A DNA stretch of 64,000 nt from Gordius sp. MW1. Taxonomy: Eukaryota; Nematomorpha; Gordioida; Gordea; Gordiidae. Location of the stretch: the NCBI GenBank assembly GCA_964036665.1, contig OZ038533.1, positions 4,078,001-4,142,000 of the forward strand. The letters run 5' to 3'. The position numbers and the translations under genes were made by a program. A model generated the notes under the pieces. That model was not told the origin of the DNA and made no database searches. It worked only from the letters and a program-made list of their open reading frames with translations. Shown here in pieces: positions 23,895 to 35,725 of the stretch. The stretch's first letter is position 1; each line of letters begins with the position of its first letter.

Positions 23895-24640
23895 AAATAT
23901 ATATTTAAATAAATTTTAAAATTTTTGGCATGTCTAAAAAATAAATTTTGAAATCGTTAAACAGATTTTAGCCATCTATATAGAAGATTCTACAAAGCGA
24001 AATTTCCCACCTTTTATAAATTTTTATAAAATTTTTGGCATGTCTAAAAAATAAATTTTGAAATCATTTAACAGATTTTAGCCATCTTTATAGAATATTC
24101 TATAAAGCGAAATTTCCCACCTTTTATAGATTTTTATAAAATTTTTGGCATGTCTAAAAAATAAATTTTGAAAACATTAAACAGATTCTAGCCATCTTTA
24201 TAAAATATTCTATAAAGCGAAATTTCCCACCTTTTATAGATTTTTATAAAATTTTTGGCATGTCTAAAAAATAAATTTTGAATTCATTAAACAGATTTTA
24301 GCCATCTATATAGAAGATTCTACAAAGCGAAATTTCCCACCTTTTATAAATTTTTATAAAATTTTTGGCATGTTTAAAAAATAAATTTTGAAATCATTAG
24401 ACAGATTTTAGCCATCTTTATAGAATATTCTATAAAGCGAAATTTCCCACCTTTTATAGATTTTTATAAAATTTTTGGCATGTCTAAAAAATAAATTTTG
24501 AAATCATTAAACAGATTTTAGCCATCTATATAGAAGATTCTACAAAGCGAAATTTCCCACCTTTATAAATTTTTATAAAATTTTTGGCATGTCTAAAAAA
24601 TAATTTTTGAAATCATTAAACGGATTTTAGCCATCTTTTT
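23895..24640 (-). repeat. FB1 right arm: seven 110-bp units, inverted
   Basis: GCCATC marks fall at 23971, 24081, 24191, 24301, 24411, 24521 and 24630. Private variants of left-arm units recur at mirror positions: TCTGTCTAATG, GAATTCAAAA and GCTAGAATCTG of left units 3 to 5 appear inverted near 24403, 24280 and 24187. Confidence 0.95.
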
Positions 24641-27600
24641 TTCATAAATAAATCATTACTTCTATAATGCAGCATAAGCAAAGCATAATAATTAACTATA
24701 ATTTACTAGAGATTAGATTATAAATTATAATACTTTTCATTATGACGTCACAATGGGAAAAGTTTAAACTCAGTGACGTCATGATATAACTATTTTTATT
24801 TTCTTAAATTAAAAGTTTATTACCTAAAATTGATATATTTGCATGCCCCACCCCAAACGACCAAAACCAAACCAAAAGGTTAATAATATTATCCACCCAC
24901 ACCCTTTAGCTGTTTAATACACCCAAACCTAAACGCCAAAGGTCACCCCGAAACATTCACCCAGAACGCTTTAGGTCTTTTTTACAAAAACGCCAAACGC
25001 CAAAGCTCTCCCAAGAAAATTCACCTAACACTGATAAGGCTGGGTGAAAATAAACGTCAACGCTTGCAGGCGACCAATAGAAACCCTTGGTTTTTTACAA
25101 CACTAATGCAATTTATGGGCTCGTTTTTGGTGCGTCGTCCGTCGTCCACCAAGTTATTGGCGCCAGCTTTGTGACCTGGATATCCCGGGTTCAAGCCAGG
25201 GAGAGGACGATTTTTTTTTTTAATTTTTTTAAATTAAATTAATATTTTGTTCTTGTTAATACTATTGATAATATGAATTTTTGACCATCCGCTGGCTACT
25301 GACCAATGAAAAAAATGACCATTGGCCAAATAAAGCGAAATTTTTAATTGCTATATGCAATTTATGGTATTTTTTCGTCTTTGAATAGGTTAACATTTAT
25401 AATTACCCTAGCCCCCTTTCCTACAAGGGCCTACGCCTCTAATGATATGGGTCCCTGTGCCCCTTACCAAAGCCTATGCCTTTACTGATATGGGTCCCTG
25501 TGCTCCTTACCAAACCCTATGCCTTTACTAATGTGGGTTCGAATCCCGGAGAGGGCAAAATTTTTTATTAATTTTTTAAATTAAATTAATTAATTGTTCT
25601 TGTTAATACCATTGATAATGTGACCTTTTGGCCGTCCGCTGGCTACTGATTAATGAAAAAAATGACCATTGGCCAAAATGTGTATCGAAATTATTTTTTT
25701 CGTTTTTTTTTGACTATTATGATTGTTCCTGTTACTACCATTGCTAATGTGATTTTTTGGCCGTCCGTTGGCTGCTGACCAATGGAAAAAAATGGCCATT
25801 GGCCAAAATGTGTATCGAAATTATTTTTTTCGTTTTTTTTTGACTATTATGATTGTTCCTGTTACTACCATTGCTATTGTGACTTTTTGGCCGTCTGTTG
25901 GCTGCTGACCAATGGAAAAAATGACCATTGGCCAAAATGTGATTCGAAAATTTTTTTTTGACTATTATGAATTTATATCCACTTTTACCGTGTCCTGGCT
26001 GCTGACCAATGGAAAAAAATGACCATTGGCCAAAATATTCGAAAATTTTTTTTTAGTTTTTTTTTGACTATTATGAATTTATATCCACTTTTACCGTGTC
26101 CTGGCTGCGGACCAATGGAAAAAAATGACCATTGGCCAAAATGTGATTCGAAAATTTTTTTTTCGTTTTTTTGACTCTTATGAATTTATATCCACTTTTA
26201 CCGTGTCCTGGCTGCTGACCAATGGAAAAAATTGACCATTGGCCAAATTGTGAATCGAAATTTTTTTTCCGTTTTTTTTGACTCTTATGATTGTTCCTGT
26301 TAATACCATTGATAATATGACTTTTTGGCCGTCCGCTGGCTGCTGACCAATGGAAAAAAATGACCATTGGCCAATCAAAATTTTTTTCCGTTTTTTTTGG
26401 CTATCATTGACTTATAGAGTATCTGTTGGTACTGACCAATGAAAAAAAATGACCATTTGCCAAATTTTATATATAACCTAAAAATTTATTATAGATGGTC
26501 TAACAGACAGCCAACTATGTAATATATATTTTTAACCTTATAAATGCATATATATTTTTTTATTGGGTTAATATATTTCATTTAATTATATTGTGATTTC
26601 ATAGAAAACCTAATAAGTAATAGTTAAAAAAGTATAGGTATTAGATTCTAATTTACGATACAATATATTGATAGAAACTAACACAAAATTCGAAACCTCC
26701 TTCAAAGGTATAATCAAAGCCCGTTTTTTCTAATTAAATTCAATCAATTATTAAACTATTAAAACACGAATTGTACTTTATTAGATGGCGCGCGTAAGTT
26801 TATATAATTAGTAAAATTTTCTACGTGTTATAGATATTACACCGCACGTGTGGCCGGGAAATGTACGATATTTTTAAAACGAAAAGGTTTTTAGGAATCT
26901 GAAAAGGCTATTTTACCCCTGGCCGCCTTGGGCACCTACGGGTAAAGTTTCGAGCGAATCGGGCGGGTAGTTTCAGAATTTAGCCCTTTTTTAAAACTAA
27001 AAGGAATTTTTATTTTAATTATTTTTCTTTAAAATTAAATTAATATTATGTTCTTGTTAATACCATTGATAATTTGACTTTTTGACCGTCCGCTGGCTAC
27101 TGACCGATGAAATATATTTATTTTCTAAACATAAAACAGAACTTTATTATTTCATTATCTATATAAATAACATAATAACTTCTAATATTTTAATACCAGC
27201 ATGGTGTGACGGGTTATAGCGCACGGCTTGTAAACAGGGTGACCTGGATATCCCGGGTTCAAGCTTGGGAGAGGGCAAAATTTTTATTTTATTTTAAATT
27301 AAATTAATATTTTGTTCTTGTTAATATCATTGATAATATGACTTTTTGATCGTCCGCAGGCTACTGACCAATGGAAAAAATGACCAGTGGCCAAATAAAT
27401 CGAAATTTTTTTTTCGTTTTTGAATTGGTTAACATTGATAATTACCCTATGCCCTCCCCTACAAGGGTCTATAACTAATTATTTTGCATTTAATACCCCC
27501 CTATAGGCATTCTCGCCCCTTCCTACCTTTCTCGCCCATAAATTGCATAGCAAATATGCTACGTTTATACGGAGTATAGATGAGTCGCCCCCCCCCCTTC

Positions 27601-27641
27601 CCTTCTCCTACTCCCCTTCCCACGAGGGCCGAAGGCCCGAG

Positions 27642-29350
27642 TTTTTTATTTACCTTTTTAAAATTATTTAATTTGAGAAAATTACTAATTTCTATATGCT
27701 CACAACGTTACAATCCTCGTTTAAAATGGTGTCTATTTAGTCTAAGGTTAAAGCACGTTATTTTAGAGATGCGCTTCCGGACCCTTTCGCACTCTTTCCC
27801 TCTCCTTACTTCGCAAGCAACTTACTCCCTCCTTACCATATATATGTTTTCGCCACTCTTGCAATTAACTTTGCACCTTTTTATAATTTGGTTGTTGTCA
27901 AAAATTTGTCGATTTTTTTTGCTAGGATACTAACAATTTTAAAAAAGCAAAAATAATATTTAATTTTTTAGAAAATAAACTATCAAAATTATTCATTCTA
28001 TTTTTTCCCCAATTTCATAATGTATATGTTTTATATAAAAAATGTAATAACTAAATTATTTTTAAAACAACTTTAAAAAATATTTCATTCAAATATCTTA
28101 CCAATTGTAATGTATTTTACAATTCAAACTTAAAAATTACCAGTTTTTTAATTCAATATTCCTCGCAATAATTTTAAAGTTTCGGCCACGTTTTTTAAAC
28201 ACAATATTTGGCAAAAAATTGACAAATTTCGGACAAAAACCACCAAATAAAAAGGTGCGAAGTTCAAAAGTTAATAGTAGGGCTTAATCAATTTTTAATA
28301 CTTTAAAAATATTAAATCCTGCCCCTTAATTGCAGGCTTTGGTTCTATTGCAGAACTAGCTTATAAAAAAAGTTTTTTTTGAAGTTTGAGTTGTTGATAT
28401 TTTATGATAAATGCCTAAAATAAACTTAAACCGTAAAAATTGAACTAGAAGTCAGGCTTTCGATTTCCTTATTTTTAGTGACATAAATCATCAAATGTCA
28501 AACTTATAATAATATAAAACCACCAAAATCGGGTTTAAATCTGCTTAAACCCAACGCTGGCAATTCCAGAAACCTTTGAAATGGTCATTAAAGCCTAAAC
28601 ATTTCGTTAATCTTATTGTCTTTAAAATAAGTGTTGAGCCTTCAGGTACATTTTTTATTTCATTAATAATAATTATGTATGTTTCAATCATTTTAAGACG
28701 GCTATTTCATCTTGGTTCAAAACACAAATGAATGGACTGGCTTAGTTTATTTAACAACCTAGCGTATATCATTCCTTTTAAATCCGTTAGCTATAAGAAG
28801 TAGGTTTCTTTTTGATCTATTTAACATAAAATAGGTGGGAGAGTAAAAATAGGGTGGAAAGAATGAATGTTTAACATAATTTTCATCTAAAAATTTATTT
28901 CTGGTATCATTAAAGCCAAAAAACAGTGAAATTATTTTATAATGTAATCTGAAGAATCTTTTAATCTAATAATAAGGTAAAAGCTTAAATTGTGTACTAT
29001 CACTAATAAAAAGAATTTAGTATTAGTAAAAAAATTCAAATCACAATTAATTAATTTAAATACCCAATTTTTTAATATACATTGAAAGACTTTACAACCA
29101 ATATTTTGGCATAATTAAAGTCTAGGATGTTACTATAAACAAGTGTAAAAAGGTTTTATTGTATTATACAAATAGTAAATAGTTAATAATAATTTAAATT
29201 TGGCAACCAATTACTGTTTAAAATATAAATTTTGTCAGTAGTCAAATATTAAAAGCATTTTTGCTTTGTTTCTCTCCTATTATGTCAATAATATAGAAGA
29301 CTGACAACCCTATCTCCATGTAAGGGTTAATAAAGTGTAAAACATTTGTG
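27642..29350. other. AT-rich intergenic DNA
   Basis: No gene, repeat family or RNA recognised. It separates the interrupted X copy from the 3' end of the RNF4-like gene. Confidence 0.6.
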
Positions 29351-30720
29351 CTAAATATGTAATAAATGAATTTGATTTCTTCTGAGCTTTGTCCGGCACA
29401 TGGGGCAATTGTTTCCTTGTGAAAATGCTGTTAAAATGCAAACTCGGCAAAATATATGTCCACAAATTGTTGACATTATGGCATTATTTTCTTGTTGTAA
29501 TATCTGCAAAAACAAAAAATTGTAAAATGATTAATATACAAACTCTTATATATAAATATCTTTTTCCCTTGATGATGCACCTCTTTGGCCTTATACCACA
29601 TAAGATATTTAGGCTTTAAAAATAATATATATTTAAACTGGCATGCCCACACATAACTCTCACAAAAAAATTAAAACATGTGACATGCTAGAGATTTACT
29701 AATAATTAAAAACAATTCTATTTATGATATATTTTCATGTAAATACGATAGAAGTTGAGGCCACTATGATAAAAAATAATATATTCATGTCAATTGATCA
29801 TTAAATACTCACACTTTGATGGTCTTCTAGACATACACCACATGAGATAACATTTGAAATTTTAGGAGCATCCCTGCTATATTTGAGATGATATTTTAGT
29901 AAAAATATTGTAAACCAATTGACACAAATTTATAAAAAATTGTATTTACTTCAAAATTGGCTGTGAAATTTTATTTGATAATTTAGGTAAAACCTCTTCT
30001 TCGCTCTCATCTTTATACATAGCAATTTACAAATAAAAATAATATTTATAATTACCTGAAATTGTTTGTTCAGAGGAATGAGCTGATTCATTTTCATTAT
30101 TATCTGAATTTTGAGCAGAAGAAATGACTGCTGATTCATAGATGGATTCATCACTGAAATCAGTATCAAGCTCCACATCCGAGTTGTCATGTATTGATGA
30201 TTGTTCAAGTTCCATATTTTGATTGTCGGAATTTACAGAAATGCTATCGCCACTTGTTTCATATTCAATATTTCCATCATTCACATCATAAGTATCTTCA
30301 TCAATGGCACTTTCTTCAGCTGAGTTATCAAATATAACTTCGTCATTTGAATCACTATAGTCATTAATTGAAGCTTGTATAGAAGTATCAGACTCGTCAG
30401 ATGTTGATGAGTGGACGTTGGTAGAACATTTACCTTAAAAATATAATCCTACAATAAAAAAAATACATATTGAGATGCTGGAAGCTTCATCTTCAATACT
30501 TGACTGCGATAAAGCTTCACAACTAAATTATACTATATTGCCAAAAACATTTAAAACTACTTGTCACATATACCCTCTTGAGTGAGGGATGATTGATCTG
30601 AATCATCAGATGTATCATACATTTCAGAATGCTACAGAGTAAATGATAATACATATATTTATATACCTCAAAACTAATCATAGTAGCTTTCTTATTAACT
30701 GTAATAGTGAAAGCAGGCAT
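29351..30720 (-). CDS. RNF4-like SUMO-targeted RING E3 ubiquitin ligase, complete
   Basis: Six exons on the minus strand, in transcript order: 30720-30667, 30631-30574, 30433-30056, 30010-29950, 29873-29813, 29503-29351. All introns are GT-AG, phases match, and the total of 765 bases gives 254 residues plus TAG. The ATG at 30720 follows a likely 5'-UTR intron (TTTTATTAG just before it). Residues 19-183 are Ser/Asp/Glu-rich with short hydrophobic patches in acid (VIFD 70-73, VELD 124-127, AVIS 139-142) that could bind SUMO. The C-terminal C3HC4 RING has C195, C198, C218, H220, C223, C226, C237 and C240. The last 14 residues, RTKLRRNQIHLLHI, parallel the RNF4 ending. RNF4 puts ubiquitin on poly-SUMO-modified nuclear proteins; that role is inferred. 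It could be another acidic RING protein. Confidence 0.85.
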
Positions 30721-31113
30721 CTAATAAAACGATTCGGGTACATTTGCTAACTGCTCAAACGCTTCATAATAGCGCATTTTGGTACATATTCAAATTATAA
30801 AATTATGAAATTAAGGTTATATAAACAACATTTTTTGAATAATTAAAAATAGTGGTTTTTATAAAACCTTATTTAAATGTTATAATATAAGTAAGTATAG
30901 GTGTAAGAGTATAATATTAAAGCATAATAAGCTATATTTTTTATATTGATAGATAATTTATTCACTCGACAGCTGATCGCGCGAAAAAAATAGAGCGGTG
31001 TATAGACCATCTATAAATTCTCTGTATTTCTTTGTAGTGCTTGATTAATTAAACAAATTTTCTTAACTAAAATTACAATAAAAAGCTTCAATTCGTCTTT
31101 CTATACCTGAAAC
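30721..31113 (-). other. upstream region of the RNF4-like gene
   Basis: The 393 bp between the start codon and foldback 2 should hold the promoter and 5' UTR. A GC-richer patch, AGCTGATCGCGCG, lies at about 30970-30983. No TATA-type or other control site could be assigned. Confidence 0.35.
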
Positions 31114-31575
31114 TAGTGTTGTAAAAAACCAAGGGTTTCTATTGGTTGCCTGCAAGCGTTGGCGTTTTTTTCACCCAACCTTTTCAGTGTTAGGTGAATT
31201 TTCTTGGGAGGGCTTTGGCGTTTGGCGTTTTCGTAAAAAACACCCAAAGCGTTTTGGGTGTTTTTTTAGGGCACCTTTGGCGTGTAGGTTTGGGTGTATT
31301 AAAGAGCTAAAGGGTTTGGGTGGATAATATTATCAACCTTTTGGTTTGGTTTTGGTCGTTTTGGGTTGGGCATGCAAATATATCAATTTGTTTATATTGT
31401 TCATCATATTTGTGTATTTAGATTTAGGTAATGAACTTTTAATTTAAGAAAATAAAAATAAATGTATCATGACGTCACAATCTAGTAAATTCAGTAAATT
31501 ATAGTTAATTATTATGCATTATAGAAGTAGGGAGTGAATCAATATGTTTTATTTATGAAAAAAAAATTTGTGAAG

Positions 31576-32645
31576 ATTTGCCCCCCCCCCCTTTATTTTT
31601 TACCCTCTTTCTGATCCGGGGGAGAGGCGGGGGGGGGGGCAGGGGGGTGTTTTGCCCCCCTCCCCTAATTTTTTACCCTCTTTCTGATGCGAGGGAGAGG
31701 GGGGTGGCAGGGGGTGTTCCCCCCCAATTTTTTACCCTATTTCTGATGGGGGGGAGAGGGGGGGCATGGGGGGTGTTTGGCCCCCCCCCCTATTTTTTAT
31801 CCTCTTTCTGATGTGGGGGAGAGGGGGGAGGGCATAGGGGGTGTTTTGCCCCCCCCCTAATTTTTTACCCTCTTTCTGATCAGGGGGAGAGGGGAGGGCA
31901 GGGGGGTGTTTTGCCCCCCCCCCTTATTTTTTACCCTCTTTCTGATGTGGGGAGAGGGGGGGGGCAAACCCCCCCCCCCCCCCCTAATTTTTTACCCTCT
32001 TTCTGATCAGGGGGAGAGGGGGGGGCATGGGGGGTGTTTTGCCCCCCCCCCCAATTTTTTACCCTCTTTCTAATGCGGGGGGAGAGGGGGGCATAGGGGG
32101 TGTTTTGCGCCCCCCCTAATTTTTTACCCTCTTTCTGATCAGGGGAAGAGGGGGGGCATGGGGGGTGTTTTGCACCCCCCCCCCTATTTTTTACCCTCTT
32201 TCTGATGTGGGGGAGAGGGGGGGGGCATAGGAGGTGTTTTGCCCCCCCCCCCCAATTTTTTATCCTCTTTCTAATACGGGGGAGAGGGGGGGGGGGCATA
32301 GGGGGTGTTTTGCGCCCCCCCTAGTTTTTTATCCTCTTTCTGATCAGGGAGAGAGGGGGCGGGGCATGGGGGGTGTTTTGCCCCCCCCCCCTTATTTTTT
32401 ACCCTCTTTCTGATGTGGGGGAGAGGGGGGGGGGGCAAAGGGGGTGTTTTGCCCCCCCCCCTAATTTTTTACCCTCTTTCTGATCAGGGGGAGAGGGGGG
32501 CGGCATGGGGGGTGTTTTCCCCCCCCCCTTATTTTTTACCCTCTTTCTAATGTGGGGGAGAGGGGGGCATGGGGGGTGTTTTGCCCCCCCCCCGAATTTT
32601 TTACCCTCTTTCTGATGCGGGGGAGAGGGGTGCAGGTGGGGTGTT
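31576..32645 (+). repeat. FB2 left arm: about 16 G/C-run units
   Basis: Each unit is TTTTTACCCTCTTTCTGATG or a near match, then GGGGGAGAGGGGG, GGCATGGGGGGTGTTTTG and a run of C. Units vary in run length, with GATCAGGG and GATGYGGG types alternating. The open frames here are proline/glycine-rich by-products of the runs. Confidence 0.93.
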
Positions 32646-33790
32646 TTCAATAAATAGAAAACGATTATAAAGTGAGATTCATCTGGCCTTTCGAGAGCAG
32701 ATTTTGAATTCAATCCTTCAGTTAAAAATTAATATTTTAATTCATTCTAAATTAATGACAGCTAACAGATCACCCTCTAAATATAGCCGGCAAATACTAA
32801 TTTTAATCACAAAATTTAATTTCAAATATATTTTGAATTCCTCGCCTCTTGTAAAAGATAAAGACTTATTAATTATATAATGTCCCTTTTATTTTATATT
32901 TAAACTATATTTTCAATATCAGAGAACGGCATCCCGCGCGACTCGACATATCACCACTCCCATGTAGCATGTACATGTTCATGTACTAATCCACCCTCTC
33001 TCTTCCTTCTCTCGTTGCAATGCATGCGCAAAACCAGATTTAAACCTATCAGATTTAAGTTAAGTACTAAACTAAAATAAAAAAATCATGGCACAACAAG
33101 GCATGGTGTGGCGTGGACTGGCTAGGCTCTTTATTACATCATTTACATTCATTTCTTTTTAACGTACAACATATCAAGGTATGTAGAAGTTGCGAATAAT
33201 AAATGAAAATTAAACTTTTTTTTATTATGTCAACTACTAATTAAGTCATAAGCAATTAGAAAATTAAGTTTCTTATTAAATAATAAGTAAATTAAGATGC
33301 TTAACTCATTTTTGTTACTCAGAAAAGTCCGATATTTTTTATGATCCTTATAAGCATTGTAAACGCGAGGTCTAAGTCAACAGGACGTAGAGTGTTGGTG
33401 CCTTGTGAAAGCATAATAATTAATAGCATGATATGCTTTTTGGAAATACCAAGTTTTTCCATTAAATGCCCAGATAACTTAAATAGTAAAACTTACTTAC
33501 CCATGATGGCAAATTTTTTTAAACTGGTAAAATTTCATATTAATATTATATTTAATAATACAGCTTATTTCCTAAATGAAGTTAAATTAAAAAAATTTAT
33601 TTTAATTGATATAGTATATTAAGTCAATTGTTGACCGCAAATCTTCAAAAATATATTTTCGAATATTAAAAAATCTTTGTCATATAATAAGTCTATTTTA
33701 AAAAAAAAATATTAATTTTAATAGAAAATGTTGATTATGACATTTGTCACCACTGTGACAACAAAAATTGACAAAAACATTTTGAAAGGG
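32646..33790. mobile_element. FB2 core
   Basis: It contains the FB1-core segments near 32810-32908 (TTTGAATTCCTCGCCTCTTG) and 33330-33445 (TAAGCATTGTAAACGCGAGG). The remainder differs from FB1. A frame at 33341-33622 is AT-rich and unsupported. Confidence 0.7.
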
Positions 33791-35725
33791 TTAAAAAGGG
33801 CTTTCCGGCCCCCCCCCCGGGTGAGAAAGAGAGTGAAAAATAAGAAGAGGGGCGATTCACCCCCCCCCCCCTCTCCCCGGCATCAGAAAGAGGGTAAAAA
33901 ATAAGGGGGGGGGGCAAAACACCCCCCATGCCCCCCTTCCCGGGTGAGAAAGAGGGTAAAAAATTAGGGGGGGGGGGGACAAAACACCCCCCATGGCCCT
34001 CTCTGCCCCGCATTAGAAAGAGGATAAAAAATTAGGGGGGGGGGGGGCAAAACACCCCCTGCCCCCCTCTCCCTCGCATCAGAAAGAGGGTAAATAATTA
34101 GGGGGGGGGCAAAAAACCCCCCTGCCCCCCCTCTCCCCCCCCCCCCCCCCCCCCATCAAAAAGAGGGTAAAATATTAGGGGGGGGCAAAACACCCCCCTG
34201 CCACCCCCCTCTCCCTCGCATCAGAAAGAGGATAAAAAATTAGGGGGGGGGGGCAAAACACCCCCTGCCCCCCCTCTCCCTCGCATCAGAAAGAGGGTAA
34301 AAAATTAGGGGGGGGGGGCAAAAAACCCACTTGCTCCCCTCTCCCCCGCATCAGAAAGAGAGTAAAACATTCGGGGGGTGGGCAAAACACCCCCCTGCCA
34401 CCCCCCTCTCCCTCGCATCAGAAAGAGGATAAAAAATTAGGGGGGGGGGCGAAACACCCCCCTGCCACCCCCCTCTCCCTCGCATCAGAAAGAAGATAAA
34501 AAATTAGGGGGGAGGGGGGCAAAACACCCCCCTGCCCCCCTCTCCCCCGCATCAGAAAGAGGGTAAAAAATTAGGGGGGGGGCGCAAAACAGCCCCCATG
34601 CCGCCCCCCTCTCCCCCTGATCAGAAAGAGGGTAAAAAATTAGGGGAGGGGGGCAAAACACCCCCCTGCCCCCCGCCTCTCCCCCACATCAGAAATAGGA
34701 TAAAAAATTGGGGGGGGGGGGCAATACACCCCCCATGCCGCCCCCCTCTCCCCCTGATCAGAAAGAGGGTAAAAAATTAGAAAACACCTCCTATGCCCCC
34801 CCCCCTCTCCCCCACATCAGAAAGAGATTAAAAAAAAGGAGGGGGGGGCACAAACACCCCTCATGCCCCCCTCCTTTCCCCCTGATCAGAGAGGGTAAAA
34901 AATTAGGGGGGGGGGCGCAAAACGCTCCCTATGCCCCCCCTCTCCCCCGCATTAGAAAGAGGTTAAAAAATTTGGGGGGGGGGGGCAAAACACCCCCCAT
35001 GCCCTTCCCTTTCCCCCACATTAGAAAGAGGGTAAAAAATATGGGGGGGGGGCAAAACACCCCCCATGCCCCCCCCCTCTCCCCCTGATCAGAAAGAGGG
35101 TAAAAAATTAAAGGGGGGGGGGCAAAACACCCCCTATGCCCCCCCCCTCTCCCCCACATCAGAAAGAGGGTAAAAAATAAGGGGGGGGGGCAAAACACCC
35201 CCATGCCCCCCCTCTCCCCCTGATCAGAAAGAGGGTAAATAATTAGGGGGGCGGCAAAACACCCCCCATGCCCCCCCTCTCCCCCACATCAGAAATAGGG
35301 TAAAAAATTGGGGGGGGGGGGGCAAAACACCCCCCATGCCCCCCCTCTCGACCTGATCAGAAATAAGGTAAAAAATTGGGGGGGGGGGCAAAACACCCCC
35401 CATGCCCCCCCCCTTTCCCCACATCAGAAAGAGGGTAAAAAATAAGGGGGGGGGGGCAAAACACCCCCTATGCCCCCCCCTCTCCTCCGGATCAGAAAGA
35501 GGGTAAAAAATTAGGGGGGGGGGCAAAACACCCCCTCTCCCTTGCATCAGAAAGAGGGTAAAAAATTAGGGGGGAGGGGGGCAAAACACCCCCCTGCCCC
35601 CCCCCCCCGCCTCTCCCGCGGATCAGAAAGAGGGTAAAAAATAGGGGGGGGGGCAAACACCCCACCTGCCCGCCGTTCTTCCCCAGGTGAGAAAGAGGGT
35701 AAAAAATAAAGGGGGCGGGCAAATC
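33791..35725 (-). repeat. FB2 right arm: about 28 G/C-run units, inverted
   Basis: AGAAAGAGGGTAAAAAATTA marks recur about every 65-75 bp with pure C and G runs of 6-20 between. The arm is nearly twice as long as the left one, so one arm has expanded or the other shrunk. Confidence 0.93.

Larger units (their letters stand above)
21790..25105. mobile_element. foldback element 1 (FB1)
   Basis: The ends are TAGTGTTGTAAAAA and its inverse (TTTTTTACAACACTA). About 480 bp at each end is an inverted copy of the other, followed by a tandem array in opposite orientation on each side (22271-23213 and 23895-24640) around a 680-bp core. Flanks repeat ATGCAAT on both sides, about 7-8 bp, from the interrupted X palindrome. 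No transposase is visible. Layout matches Drosophila FB-type elements, whose long inverted repeats are made of tandem units; kinship to them is not shown. Confidence 0.85.
21777..27641 (+). mobile_element. family X subtype copy interrupted by a foldback element
   Basis: The 5' palindrome is split: AATTGCTATGCAAT ends at 21790 and resumes as ATGCAATTTATGGGCTCG at 25106, with foldback 1 between. The remainder, 25106-27641, parallels 17293-19343: the GTGCGTCGTCCGTCG start, tRNA-like pieces, ~125-bp units (25640-26470), the unique kilobase, the second tRNA-like head at 27199-27277, the pyrimidine tract and the intact hairpin GGGCCGAAGGCCC. Confidence 0.75.

Noticed and set aside
22271-24640. CRISPR-like regular array
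   Set aside because: Whole 110-bp units repeat without unique spacers, in inverted arms of a transposon in an animal genome.
24000-25100. LTRs of a retroelement
   Set aside because: The long repeats of FB1 and FB2 are inverted, not direct, and no gag/pol trace lies between them.
27580-27933. 117-codon open frame
   Set aside because: It starts in the X pyrimidine tract, crosses the element border into AT-rich DNA and matches no family.
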